The notes beneath the pieces were generated by a model that saw only the letters and a list, made by a program, of their open reading frames with translations, had not been told where the DNA came from and made no database searches. This document shows, one piece after another, positions 8,386-17,332 of a stretch of 64,000 nt of DNA; the first letter of the stretch is position 1, and every line of letters begins with the position of its first letter. The translations under genes and the position numbers were made by a program. Source of the stretch: Mucilaginibacter sp. OK098 (lineage in GTDB: Bacteria; Bacteroidota; Bacteroidia; Sphingobacteriales; Sphingobacteriaceae); NCBI RefSeq assembly GCF_900142915.1, contig NZ_FRCM01000007.1:310001-374000 (forward strand), in the 5' to 3' direction.

Positions 8386-10500
8386 TTGAAGGCCGATATA
8401 AGAGTTGCACTTGTAGGAAATCCAAACACCGGTAAATCAACTCTTTTTAATACATTAACCGGTTTAAATCAAAAAATAGGAAATTTTCCCGGCGTTACGG
8501 TTGATAAAAAAACCGGCTATTCCACTTTGCCCGATGGCCGTATTGCCGAGATCATTGACCTGCCGGGCACTTACAGCCTTTACCCTAAAAGCCAGGATGA
8601 ATCTATCGTTTTCTCCGTATTGGCCGACAGATCAAATGCCCATACTCCCGATCTTGTTGTTGTAATTATTGATGCAACAAATCTTAAAAGAAACTTACTG
8701 CTTTATACCCAGGTTGCAGACCTGAAAATACCCGTTATTATAGCGCTGAACATGACGGACCTGTCGACAAAGGCAGGTATTAATATTGATATTGACCTTT
8801 TTGCCAAAAAACTGGGCGTACCTGTAGTTCCTATTTCGGCACGAAAGGTTGAGGGCATTGATAAGTTAAAACAGGCTATAACCTTTGCTAATAAAATTGC
8901 ATTACAGGAGTCATCTATTGATGTAGAAGCCATTGCCCCGCAACTGATAGCGCAAATAAGCGAAGAGCTAAAGCTCGACAATCCTTATTTCGCCTTGCAG
9001 CTGGCCCATCAGCATGAAACTGTTAAGTTTTTAACCCCAACCGAAAGCGACCGTATAGAGGAACTGGAAAAAGAATTTTCATTCCACTCCCAAAAATCGC
9101 AGGCTACAGAGACTATTGCCCGGTATAGTTTTATTAATGATTTGCTATACGATACTGTTAAGATTCCCGAAACAGCTAAAGATGAAACATTAAGCAATAA
9201 GATTGATAAGATACTAACCCATAAAGTGTTGGGCTTTGTTATTTTCCTGGGCATATTGCTCTTTATGTTCCAGTCTATTTTTGCATGGTCGGCTTACCCG
9301 ATGGAAAAAATTGGAGATCTGTTTGCATGGGTTCAAAATTCATTGCACCAATTACTTCCCGCAGGGCCATTAACCGGTTTATTAGTCGATGGCGTTATAG
9401 GAGGATTGAGCGGCGTAATGGTGTTTATCCCCCAGATAGCTATACTTTTTGCATTTATTTCGATCCTGGAAGATACCGGCTACATGTCGCGGGTTACGTT
9501 TATGATGGATAAGCTGATGCGCAAGGTTGGTTTAAATGGAAAATCGGTTGTTCCGCTTATTGGTGGTTTTGCGTGTGCTGTGCCATCTATTATGAGCACC
9601 CGTACTATTGAGAACTGGAAAGACCGGATGATTACCATAATGGTAACACCATTGGTTACCTGCTCGGCCCGGCTCCCTATTTATACGCTGCTAATCGCGT
9701 TGGTTGTGCCAAACCGTAATGTTTGGTGGATCTTTAACATGCAGGGATTAGCATTAACGGGGATGTATGTTTTCAGCCTGATATCAGCGATAGTTGTAGC
9801 CTTTGCGTTTAAGCTGATCCTGAAGGGCCGCGAGCGCGGCTACTTTATTATGGAATTGCCGGTTTACCGGATGCCAAGATGGAATAATGTGGCCTTCAGC
9901 ATGTATGACCGTTCAAAGGCGTTTGTTTTACAGGCTGGTAAAGTTATTATAGCCGTATCGGTTATCCTATGGGTACTGGCATCATACGGCCCTGGTGACC
10001 GCTTTGCAAAAATCGAACAAAAATATCAGCAGCCTCAGTATGCAAAACAGCTTAACCCGGATGATCTTAAAAGAGCCATCAATTCCGAAAAACTTGAGAA
10101 TTCATACGCCGGGGTATTGGGCCACGTTATTGAGCCAGCCATCAGGCCATTAGGCTTTGACTGGAAAATAGGTATAGCGCTCATCACTTCCTTTGCTGCC
10201 CGCGAAGTTTTTGTAGGCACAATGGCTACCATTTACAGTGTTGACGGCAATGCCGATAAAATAGAATCGGTACAGAAAAAAATGGCCTCGGCCAAAAATA
10301 CTCAAACTGGCCAACCGGTATTTTCGCTGGCAGTTGCATTTTCATTAATGATGTTTTATGCCTTCGCTATGCAGTGCGCCAGCACGGTTGCCGTAGTTTA
10401 CCGCGAAACAAAGAATTGGCGCTGGCCCGCTATCCAATTCGCTTATATGACAGTATTGGCATATGCCGCGAGTTTACTGGCTTATAATTTGTTGAAATAG
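8386..10500 (+). CDS. feoB: Ferrous iron transporter B
   Basis: 704 residues. The N-terminal G domain shows GNPNTGKST (G1), DLPGTYSL (G3) and NMTD (G4), followed by the helical GDI region to about residue 265. The membrane part has two Gate repeats; the first contains GGFACAVPSIMSTR, where Cys is conserved in FeoB, and the second GIALITSFAAREVFVG. The protein moves Fe(II) across the inner membrane. The start is a TTG at 8386, since no ATG precedes the G1 motif in frame. It forms an operon with feoA and ends 10 bases before the convergent regulator gene. Confidence 0.95.
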   Translation: MKADIRVALVGNPNTGKSTLFNTLTGLNQKIGNFPGVTVDKKTGYSTLPDGRIAEIIDLPGTYSLYPKSQDESIVFSVLADRSNAHTPDLVVVIIDATNLKRNLLLYTQVADLKIPVIIALNMTDLSTKAGINIDIDLFAKKLGVPVVPISARKVEGIDKLKQAITFANKIALQESSIDVEAIAPQLIAQISEELKLDNPYFALQLAHQHETVKFLTPTESDRIEELEKEFSFHSQKSQATETIARYSFINDLLYDTVKIPETAKDETLSNKIDKILTHKVLGFVIFLGILLFMFQSIFAWSAYPMEKIGDLFAWVQNSLHQLLPAGPLTGLLVDGVIGGLSGVMVFIPQIAILFAFISILEDTGYMSRVTFMMDKLMRKVGLNGKSVVPLIGGFACAVPSIMSTRTIENWKDRMITIMVTPLVTCSARLPIYTLLIALVVPNRNVWWIFNMQGLALTGMYVFSLISAIVVAFAFKLILKGRERGYFIMELPVYRMPRWNNVAFSMYDRSKAFVLQAGKVIIAVSVILWVLASYGPGDRFAKIEQKYQQPQYAKQLNPDDLKRAINSEKLENSYAGVLGHVIEPAIRPLGFDWKIGIALITSFAAREVFVGTMATIYSVDGNADKIESVQKKMASAKNTQTGQPVFSLAVAFSLMMFYAFAMQCASTVAVVYRETKNWRWPAIQFAYMTVLAYAASLLAYNLLK

Positions 10501-10510
10501 TCATAGCGGA

Positions 10511-11941
10511 TCAGGCTGTTTTGTCACCAGCGGATTGAAATAAAAGACCTAGTTTCTTCAGCGCATTTTCAGTATTAGCATCCCATAATTTACAATAGCT
10601 TATGCGTAAATAATTTTGATAGTCGCCTTTGGCAGAGAATAATTCACCAGGGGCATAACTAATTCCAAGCTTAAAAGCAGCGTCTTGCAGTTGTACCGTA
10701 TTTATATATCCAGGTAATTCAACCCAAATAACAAGGCCGCCGATTGGGGAGCTGATTTTTGTACCTTCCGGAAAATACTGTTCAATCAGGTTTGTAGTTC
10801 GCACTAAATTTTTGTTCAGCTCAATTCTGAATTTTTTCAGGTGCCGGTCGTAAACACCAAAAGATAATAGCTCGCACAATGATTTTTGAGTAAAACTACA
10901 GGTTGGGCCGTTGTGCATGGACTTAAGACGCGCCACTTCATAAACAAACCTATCTGTTGCACACCAGCCAATACGGAGCCCGGGAGCAAGTGATTTCGAA
11001 AAAGAGTTGCAATACAATACCCAGCCATTTTTATCATAAGTTTTAATGGTATCCGGCCTGGTGCCTTTAAAAAAAATATCTCCGTATAAGTCATCCTCTA
11101 TGATGGGAATTTCCATTTTATTGGCAAATTCTGCAAGCTGTTGCTTTTTCTCACTGCTTAAACATGTACCATTTGGGTTATTAAAATTAGCCACCAAAAC
11201 GCACGCTTTAACAGCAAACTTGCTGCATGCATCCTCCAGGTCCGTTATATTGATCCCTGTTTCTGAATGGCACGGGATTGTAATTACTTTTAAATTTAAA
11301 TATTCCAGGCACTGCATAATGCCGTAATAGCATGGGTCTTGTACCAGCACTGTATCGCCTTCTTTTGTAACCGCTTTAAGGCCAAGAATAACAGCTTCAG
11401 TGGCGCCATTGGTAATGATTATATCACTTGCCTGTAATGAGCCGCTCCACATGAATGACCTTTTAGCAATCTCTTCCCGTAATTTCAGGTTTCCTTTGCG
11501 TTCCTCCATAGCAAGGTAGCTTCCGCTTAAATCTCTCGAAGCATTTTGAATGGCCCGTTTAATACTATTAAAAGGTAATAAACGATGATCAGGAAGGGCG
11601 TTGGCAAAGGATACAAAATGCTTTCCGGCACCATCTTTACGAAGTTTTTGGATCAGTTGATCTATATGAACTGTTTTGGCAGACAATGTTACCGGGTTAG
11701 TTTGGGGAAGGGGAAGCTTTCTTTTAGACCGGTAACTTACAAAGTATCCTGATTTTTCACGCGCATTTATTAGTCCTTTATCAATTAGATGGTTAAATGC
11801 CTGTAATACTGTGCCCACACTTATGCCATTCTCTTTATGCAAACTACGTAACGACGGAAGTTTATCTCCGGCTTTATAAACATCATTTTCAATCATTGAT
11901 GCTACTTTATTAGCCAGGGTTATATAAATAGATTCATGCAT
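10511..11941 (-). CDS. MocR/GabR-type regulator: GntR helix-turn-helix fused to aminotransferase domain
   Basis: 476 residues. Residues 1-75 are a GntR winged helix (YKAGDKLPSLRSLHKENGIS, then VGTVLQAFNHLIDKGLI). Residues from about 110 to the end are a class I aminotransferase-like domain: NGATEAVILGLKAV, NNPNGTCLS and the PLP lysine motif SFSKSLAPGLRIGW. Such proteins sense PLP, PLP-amino acid adducts or related ligands and control vitamin B6 or amino acid genes, often the divergent neighbour. Here the neighbour is the SnoaL-RidA gene with PhzF behind it. Direct repeats in the shared intergenic region support divergent control. Confidence 0.9.
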   Translation of the reverse strand: MHESIYITLANKVASMIENDVYKAGDKLPSLRSLHKENGISVGTVLQAFNHLIDKGLINAREKSGYFVSYRSKRKLPLPQTNPVTLSAKTVHIDQLIQKLRKDGAGKHFVSFANALPDHRLLPFNSIKRAIQNASRDLSGSYLAMEERKGNLKLREEIAKRSFMWSGSLQASDIIITNGATEAVILGLKAVTKEGDTVLVQDPCYYGIMQCLEYLNLKVITIPCHSETGINITDLEDACSKFAVKACVLVANFNNPNGTCLSSEKKQQLAEFANKMEIPIIEDDLYGDIFFKGTRPDTIKTYDKNGWVLYCNSFSKSLAPGLRIGWCATDRFVYEVARLKSMHNGPTCSFTQKSLCELLSFGVYDRHLKKFRIELNKNLVRTTNLIEQYFPEGTKISSPIGGLVIWVELPGYINTVQLQDAAFKLGISYAPGELFSAKGDYQNYLRISYCKLWDANTENALKKLGLLFQSAGDKTA

Positions 11942-11947
11942 AGTAAA

Positions 11948-11987
11948 ATCTGTTATAGTTAAATATTCAAAAACTGTATCTGTTATA
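11948..11987. promoter_or_regulatory. Direct-repeat operator candidate between MocR gene and the RidA fusion gene
   Basis: ATCTGTTATA occurs at 11948-11957 and again at 11978-11987, a 30-base repeat distance (three helical turns). MocR-family regulators such as GabR and PdxR bind direct repeats in the divergent promoter region, so this is the natural candidate operator. Confidence 0.55.
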
Positions 11988-12029
11988 TATTGGCAAATTT
12001 AATGAATTTTGTTATTACAATATCAGCAC

Positions 12030-12905
12030 ATGAAAACATCCTTTTTTACTTTCCTATCCGTAATCATCATCCTAATAAATAAAACCCAGGCACAAACCCA
12101 GCAAATGAACATTAACCAACAACCGAGAGAAATAGTTAAAGCCTTTTTACAAATTGTAAGATCAGGAAAAAGCCCCGAAAGAGCAGCAGAATTTATGGCC
12201 GATACAGTTTTAGCCAATCAAATGAATGCTGAAAAACAGGAAACTATAAAAAGAACACCACAGAATTATTCGGAACATGTTAAAGAATTTAAGGCTCTTT
12301 ACGGCCCATATGAATTTGAAATAACTGAATTGATAGCTAATGATAATAAAGTATATGCCCGATGGAAACAAACCGGGAAGCATTTAGCAGACATAGGTCA
12401 ATTTAAAGCTACGGGCTTACCTTTAATAGAAATTGGAAGTGCAGTTTACCGCGTTGAAAATGGTAAGATAGCTGAATACTGGATACAAACAGACCGAAAA
12501 GGATTTGACTTGCAATTACAGCAAAACGAAGAATTAACAACCCATAAACTGCCAAACGGGTTTCCATTCACCGACGCTGTGGCTTTAGGGGAAACATTAT
12601 ACATATCAGGACAGATAGGGACTGACAATTTAAACGGCAAGTTGATAAATACCGACTTTAAAGCAGAAGCAAACCAGGTAATGAAGAATCTAGGCAGCGT
12701 TCTTCAAAAGCACAACTTAACCTATACCAATCTTATAAACGTGACAATTTACCTGACAACTATGGATAATTATGCCCCCACCAATGAGGTTTATCAAAAG
12801 TACTTTAATGGCCAGTTTCCGGCACGGGTATGTATTGCTGTTAAAGAGCTTCCCCTCCAGGCAAATATTGAAATTTCAGCAATCGCCAGGATCGGGAATA
12901 AATAA
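12030..12905 (+). CDS. Exported SnoaL-like / RidA fusion protein
   Basis: 291 residues from the ATG at 12030 (MKTSFFTF); an in-frame TTG at 12009 is less likely. A signal peptide ends around TQAQ (residue 23). Residues of about 30-160 resemble the SnoaL/ester-cyclase fold (VKAFLQIVRSGKSPERAAEF, YARWKQTGKH, IAEYWIQTD). Residues of about 170-290 are a RidA domain with YISGQIG and FPARVCIAVKELP, including the Arg that in RidA contacts the substrate carboxylate, and IEISAIA with the conserved Glu. RidA deaminates reactive enamine/imine intermediates made by PLP enzymes. Export to the periplasm and fusion to SnoaL are unusual. It is probably co-transcribed with the PhzF gene. Confidence 0.85.
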   Translation: MKTSFFTFLSVIIILINKTQAQTQQMNINQQPREIVKAFLQIVRSGKSPERAAEFMADTVLANQMNAEKQETIKRTPQNYSEHVKEFKALYGPYEFEITELIANDNKVYARWKQTGKHLADIGQFKATGLPLIEIGSAVYRVENGKIAEYWIQTDRKGFDLQLQQNEELTTHKLPNGFPFTDAVALGETLYISGQIGTDNLNGKLINTDFKAEANQVMKNLGSVLQKHNLTYTNLINVTIYLTTMDNYAPTNEVYQKYFNGQFPARVCIAVKELPLQANIEISAIARIGNK

Positions 12906-12948
12906 ATAGATCCTACTCACTTAATCATAAAATATTAACAACCAGTTT

Positions 12949-13827
12949 ATGAGTATAATACCATATTATCATGTCGACGTTTTTACAGATCAGCCATTTT
13001 CCGGTAACGGCTTAACTGTTTTTACAGATGCTGAAGGACTTAGCGAAGCCGCAATGCTTAAATTGACACAAGAAATGCGGCAATTTGAGAGTATTTTTCT
13101 TCAAAAAATTGATTCTGGCAAGGTGCGGGCCCGTATTTTCACTTGCCAGGAAGAGATGGATTTTGCAGGCCATCCGGTTTTAGGGGCAGCTGCCACTTTA
13201 CACGATCTCTACCAACCTGACGCTGAAAAAGCGACCTGGACATTTATATTAAATAAAAAATCGGTTTCAGTAGTCACCGAAAAGAAAAACCAGTTTTACA
13301 GCGCAATTATGAACCAGGGAAAGGTTGAGTTTGGCAAGGAGTTAGACGCGGCAGAAACAGCCTTGTTGCTTGATTGCTTAAGTTCAAACCCGGGTGATCT
13401 ATATCCGGGATGTTATCCAATAGTTGTTTCTACCGGTTTGCCTTACCTGATCATTCCCTTACAAAAAAATGGTTTCGGGGCAAAAATAAGGGTACCTGAC
13501 CTGGAGGAAAGGATCCGGCAATGGGGCGCCATGTTTATTGGGATACTTGAAATTCCAACGTTACGGATAAGAAGTTGGGATAACGAGGGAACTGTAGAGG
13601 ATATAGCCACAGGCAGCCTTGCCGGGCCTGCTGGCGCTTACCTGGTAAAACTCGGTTTTCAAAAACCTGGTTCTGTTATACAAATTAACCAGGGAGAAAA
13701 CCTCGGGCGCCCTAGTCAGCTTTTTGTTGAAGTAAGGATAAGTAATGGGGAATTAACTGATGTTTATGTACGTGGCAACGTTTGTAAAGTTGCACAAAGC
13801 ATTTTAACGGCGGGACAATATTTATAA
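12949..13827 (+). CDS. PhzF-family isomerase/epimerase-like protein
   Basis: 292 residues. It begins YHVDVFTDQPFSGNGLTVF and carries EMRQFESIFL with the PhzF catalytic Glu, then DFAGHPVLGAAATL in the first half. The second half contains EDIATGSLAGPAGAYLV, matching the pseudo-symmetric diaminopimelate-epimerase fold. PhzF enzymes isomerise small acidic metabolites; most members outside phenazine clusters have unknown substrates, and no other phenazine genes are present here. It lies 43 bases after the SnoaL-RidA gene, presumably under the same MocR regulator, which suggests amino-acid-derived metabolism. Confidence 0.85.
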   Translation: MSIIPYYHVDVFTDQPFSGNGLTVFTDAEGLSEAAMLKLTQEMRQFESIFLQKIDSGKVRARIFTCQEEMDFAGHPVLGAAATLHDLYQPDAEKATWTFILNKKSVSVVTEKKNQFYSAIMNQGKVEFGKELDAAETALLLDCLSSNPGDLYPGCYPIVVSTGLPYLIIPLQKNGFGAKIRVPDLEERIRQWGAMFIGILEIPTLRIRSWDNEGTVEDIATGSLAGPAGAYLVKLGFQKPGSVIQINQGENLGRPSQLFVEVRISNGELTDVYVRGNVCKVAQSILTAGQYL

Positions 13828-13940
13828 GCTGAAAGCGAAAAGCCGAAAGCATAAAGCTTTTATTCCTTTTCTAATTTTTTTGCTTTGGGCTTTAAGCTTT
13901 AGTCTTTCCGCTTTTTATTATCTTTGCGCCGAGGTAAAAA

Positions 13941-14552
13941 TTGGATAAAGTAAAAATTCTTGAAACATATCTTCCGCCTGATGCAGCCCCGCTCATTGGC
14001 CGGTGGATTGACTACTTTAAATGCGAATTCAAAATTTCGCGCAACCGCAACACTAAGTTTGGCGATTACAGGCCGCCGCACTCGGGTAAAGGGCACCGCA
14101 TCTCTGTAAATTTTGATCTGAACCCTTATGCGTTCCTGGTTACCACAGTGCATGAGTTTGCACACCTTCATACTTGGAACGAACATAAGCACAAGGCCAA
14201 ACCGCATGGTACCGAATGGAAGCTGAACTTTAAAAAAATGATGCAGCCTTTTTTTGAGAAGGACATTTTTCCTGCGGATGTTAAACATGCTATAACAGGT
14301 TATTTGAATAACCCGGCGGCATCCAGCTGTTCCGACCTTACTCTGTACCGTTCGCTCCGGATGTATGATGCGCCTAAAGAATCAATTGTAACGGTTGAAA
14401 AGTTACCTTTGAAGGCTATGTTTAAGCTAAAGGATGGGCGGATCTTCCGCAAGGAAGAGAAGCTGCGGAAACGCTATAAATGCATAGAAGTAAATTCAAG
14501 GCGCGTATATTTATTCAGCCCGGTTGCCGAAGTTGAACTGATTGCAGATTAA
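13941..14552 (+). CDS. SprT-like domain zinc metallopeptidase-like protein
   Basis: 203 residues. The zinc motif is HEFAHLHTW near residue 72, with a further His in KPHGTEWK about 20 residues later, as in the SprT family. The C-terminal third, about residues 120-203, lacks a clear zinc ribbon and looks like a family-specific extension. The start is a TTG at 13941, because no ATG occurs before the zinc motif, and the element TATCTTTG lies about 20 bases upstream. It forms a small same-strand run with the HD gene 9 bases downstream. Bacterial SprT function is unknown. Confidence 0.8.
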   Translation: MDKVKILETYLPPDAAPLIGRWIDYFKCEFKISRNRNTKFGDYRPPHSGKGHRISVNFDLNPYAFLVTTVHEFAHLHTWNEHKHKAKPHGTEWKLNFKKMMQPFFEKDIFPADVKHAITGYLNNPAASSCSDLTLYRSLRMYDAPKESIVTVEKLPLKAMFKLKDGRIFRKEEKLRKRYKCIEVNSRRVYLFSPVAEVELIAD

Positions 14553-14561
14553 TAAACGATT

Positions 14562-15203
14562 ATGAACAATTCCGCACTTATTGATAAAACAGTAACCTTT
14601 GTTCGCCAGACATTACAAGATGCTGAAGGCGGGCATGACTGGTGGCATATTAACCGCGTATGGAACAATGCAAAGCTGATTGCCCAAACCGAACAGGCCG
14701 ATTCTTTAGTTGTTGAACTCGGAGCCCTGTTGCATGACATCGCCGACAGCAAATTTCATAACGGAGATGAGGAACTCGGCCCAAAAACTGCCGGTGATTT
14801 TTTGAAGGATAGCAATGTTGACGAAGAAACCATTAACCATGTGCAGCAAATTATAAGACATATTTCTTTCAAATCAGGCTTTGATAAGGCAGGCTTTAAG
14901 TCTATTGAGCTGGATATTGTACAGGATGCCGACCGTTTGGATGCGCTTGGAGCCATAGGCATAGCCCGGGCCTTTAATTATGGCGGTTTTAAAGGCCGCG
15001 AGATCTATAATCCTGAAATTAAGCCAAACCTTAGCATGACAAAAGAGGAATATAAAAACTCAACAGCCCCCTCTATCAATCATTTTTACGAAAAACTATT
15101 GCTGCTTAAAGATAAAATGAACACCACTACCGGTAAAAAGCTGGCAGAGCAGCGGCATAATTTTATGCTGAGCTATTTAGAGCAGTTTTATTCGGAGTGT
15201 TAA
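14562..15203 (+). CDS. HD-domain phosphohydrolase
   Basis: 213 residues. The metal-binding pattern of HD hydrolases is visible: GHDWWHINRVW, LLHDIADSKFH and the distal QDADRLDALGAIGIAR. This arrangement, H...HD...D, resembles the YedJ/YpgQ branch of nucleotide or phosphate-ester hydrolases. The natural substrate is unknown. It starts 9 bases after the SprT-like gene and probably shares its transcript. Confidence 0.88.
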   Translation: MNNSALIDKTVTFVRQTLQDAEGGHDWWHINRVWNNAKLIAQTEQADSLVVELGALLHDIADSKFHNGDEELGPKTAGDFLKDSNVDEETINHVQQIIRHISFKSGFDKAGFKSIELDIVQDADRLDALGAIGIARAFNYGGFKGREIYNPEIKPNLSMTKEEYKNSTAPSINHFYEKLLLLKDKMNTTTGKKLAEQRHNFMLSYLEQFYSEC

Positions 15204-15300
15204 CATACAGTTTAAACCAATAGTATACTTTTGCCGTTAATACAATAAAACCAATAACAATCAGACCCAGTGGCATAGGCTATTAGCTAACTTAAACAGT

Positions 15301-15717
15301 ATGAAAGCAATAACAGAACAAAAGCTGGCTAATAAAAATGTTACCCCAACAGCTATGCGTATATTGGTTATGAATACGCTGTTAGCGCAAAACGCAGCTA
15401 TAAGCTTAAGCGATATTGAAAAAAGTTTGGCCCCGGCAGACCGGATCACTATATACCGAACCATTAAAACTTTTGAAGAAAAAGGATTGGTTCATGTAAT
15501 TGAGGATGGCGCCGGCGCACCAAAATATGCTTTATGTTTAGAGGAATGTGATGTAAACGAGCATCATGATTTGCATGTGCACTTTAATTGCATCTGCTGT
15601 AAAGAAACCTTTTGCCTCCCAAATTGCAAAATCCCCGATGTTTCATTACCTGCTAATTTTTCTTCAACAGAGATGAATCTTATTGTTAAAGGAATTTGTG
15701 ACAAATGCGCTAACTAA
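15301..15717 (+). CDS. Fur-family metalloregulator
   Basis: 138 residues. An N-terminal winged helix (NVTPTAMRILVMNTLL, then DRITIYRTIKTFEEKGLVHVI) is followed by the metal-binding dimerisation domain with HHDLHVHF and two CxxC pairs (CICC and CDKC), which hold the structural zinc in Fur proteins. The metal sensed (Fe, Zn or Mn) cannot be told from sequence. A TACTTTTG element lies at 15226-15233. The following porin gene has a large palindrome in its promoter, a plausible but unproven target. Confidence 0.9.
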   Translation: MKAITEQKLANKNVTPTAMRILVMNTLLAQNAAISLSDIEKSLAPADRITIYRTIKTFEEKGLVHVIEDGAGAPKYALCLEECDVNEHHDLHVHFNCICCKETFCLPNCKIPDVSLPANFSSTEMNLIVKGICDKCAN

Positions 15718-15788
15718 TGCAATTCCATTGCATTGTTTTAATAACTTACTTTGCGGCATAATTAAAAAATTAGATAAAAAAATTTGAA

Positions 15789-15824
15789 TAATAATAAATT
15801 TAGACAAGTCTAAATTTATTATTA
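15789..15824. promoter_or_regulatory. 36-bp perfect palindrome overlapping the porin promoter
   Basis: Two exact 17-base complementary arms (15789-15805 and 15808-15824) are separated by AA. The core TTTAGAC-AA-GTCTAAA is flanked by AT-rich arms. The palindrome abuts TAGATTTG at 15823-15830, so a bound protein would cover the region where the polymerase upstream contacts fall. It is 31 bases before the porin ATG. The shape suits a metalloregulator dimer; Fur-family control by the upstream gene is an inference, and a DtxR/MntR-type protein is equally possible. Confidence 0.7.
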
Positions 15825-15854
15825 GATTTGCTTAAATTTAATAAAATGTCTGTT

Positions 15855-17165
15855 ATGAAAAAATACATACTCTCTTTTATATTATTAATTGCTGTTGTTA
15901 AGCTATCTGCTGCGCAGGATACTGTAAAGCAGGAACGCTTTAGCTTCCATTTTCAGCAAACTATTATTACACAATACAAGTCAGGGTTTAGTGCCGGTTA
16001 TAGTGGCTTAAACAGCTTATCGACCAAAGAAGAAACACAAAGTTCCATCACTTCCACATTTTTTGGTGCGGCCCGCCTGTGGAAAGGGGCTGAAGCTTAC
16101 TTTAACCCGGAGATCTCCGGAGGCGCAGGTTTAAGTAAAACATTGGGGATAGCCGGTTTTCCGAATGGCGAAACCTTTAGGGTTGGTTCGGCAGAACCTA
16201 AAATTTACATCGCCCGCTTGTATTTTAAGCAAAACTTTGAATGGGGAAATGAAAAAGATACTATACAAAGTGATGCCAATGTGCTGGGTGGTTTAAAAAG
16301 CAAGCGCTATTTTTCAATAGCTGCCGGAAAATTTGGAATGGCTGATTTTTTTGATGGCAATAATTTCAGTCATGACCCGCGCACGCAGTTTATGAACTGG
16401 GCATTAATGGATAACGGCTCATGGGATTATCCCGCAAACACACGTGGCTATACTATAGGTGCCGTTACCGAATTAGGTCAGCCTAACTGGACCCTGCGTT
16501 TTGCTTTTACCATGGTGGTAACCCAGGCTAATTCATCTGTATGGGATAGCAAGATAGGTAAAGCAAATACCCAAACTATTGAATATGAAAAACGGTACAC
16601 TTTAGGTGGTCAAAGCGGGACATTGCGTTTACTTGGATTCAGGAACAATGGTAAATTCGGTAATTATAATTTGGCTGTTGCCCAAAACCCGGCTGCCCCA
16701 AATGTTGATAGTACGCAAGCTTATGGCCGCCATAAATATGGTTTTGGTATTAGTGCTGATCAGTATCTTTCTAAAGATCTTGGCGTATTTGCCAAAGCCA
16801 GCTATAATGACGGGCATACCGAAACCTGGTTCTTTACTGAAATTGATCGTTCTGTAAGTTTAGGCGCTGTATTAAAAGGCACTTCCTGGAAACGTAATGA
16901 AGATGAAGTTGGCCTTGCGTTTATTGGGAACGGTTTATCTGCGCCACACCGCAATTACCTTGCAGCAGGCGGCTATGGCTTTTTAATTGGCGATGGCAAA
17001 CTTAATTATGCACCCGAAATGATTGCTGAACTGTATTATAAAATTAATGCCTACCAAAAGAAATTCTTTTTAACCCCCGATTACCAGTTTATTGTAAACC
17101 CTGCCTATAATAAAGATCGCGGACCGGTAAATGTATTCTCGATAAGAGCACATGTGGAGTTTTAA
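15855..17165 (+). CDS. Outer-membrane porin, carbohydrate-porin (OprB-like) type
   Basis: 436 residues from ATG 15855 (MKKYILSF); an ATG three codons earlier at 15846 is possible. A signal peptide ends near SAAQ (residue 20). The rest has barrel character, with KIYIARLYFKQNF, FSIAAGKFGMADFFDGN and SHDPRTQFMNWALMDNGSW, which match the carbohydrate-selective porin family often seen in Bacteroidota. The C-terminal residues end in a barrel-type Phe (RAHVEF). The palindrome and adjacent Fur gene suggest metal-responsive expression, so metal transport across the outer membrane is also conceivable. Confidence 0.75.
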   Translation: MKKYILSFILLIAVVKLSAAQDTVKQERFSFHFQQTIITQYKSGFSAGYSGLNSLSTKEETQSSITSTFFGAARLWKGAEAYFNPEISGGAGLSKTLGIAGFPNGETFRVGSAEPKIYIARLYFKQNFEWGNEKDTIQSDANVLGGLKSKRYFSIAAGKFGMADFFDGNNFSHDPRTQFMNWALMDNGSWDYPANTRGYTIGAVTELGQPNWTLRFAFTMVVTQANSSVWDSKIGKANTQTIEYEKRYTLGGQSGTLRLLGFRNNGKFGNYNLAVAQNPAAPNVDSTQAYGRHKYGFGISADQYLSKDLGVFAKASYNDGHTETWFFTEIDRSVSLGAVLKGTSWKRNEDEVGLAFIGNGLSAPHRNYLAAGGYGFLIGDGKLNYAPEMIAELYYKINAYQKKFFLTPDYQFIVNPAYNKDRGPVNVFSIRAHVEF

Positions 17166-17332
17166 CATTTATGTTCTATTGTCTCTTAAGCCACAGTAAT
17201 TGGGGGAACACTTTCCAGGTTTTGAATACTCAGGGTTTTAACCAGGCAAACATTATCTGTTGCTGATTGTCATATAATTAACAATGAGCAATTAATTAGT
17301 ATTGCTTAAACAGTTAATAAACAATTACCCCG

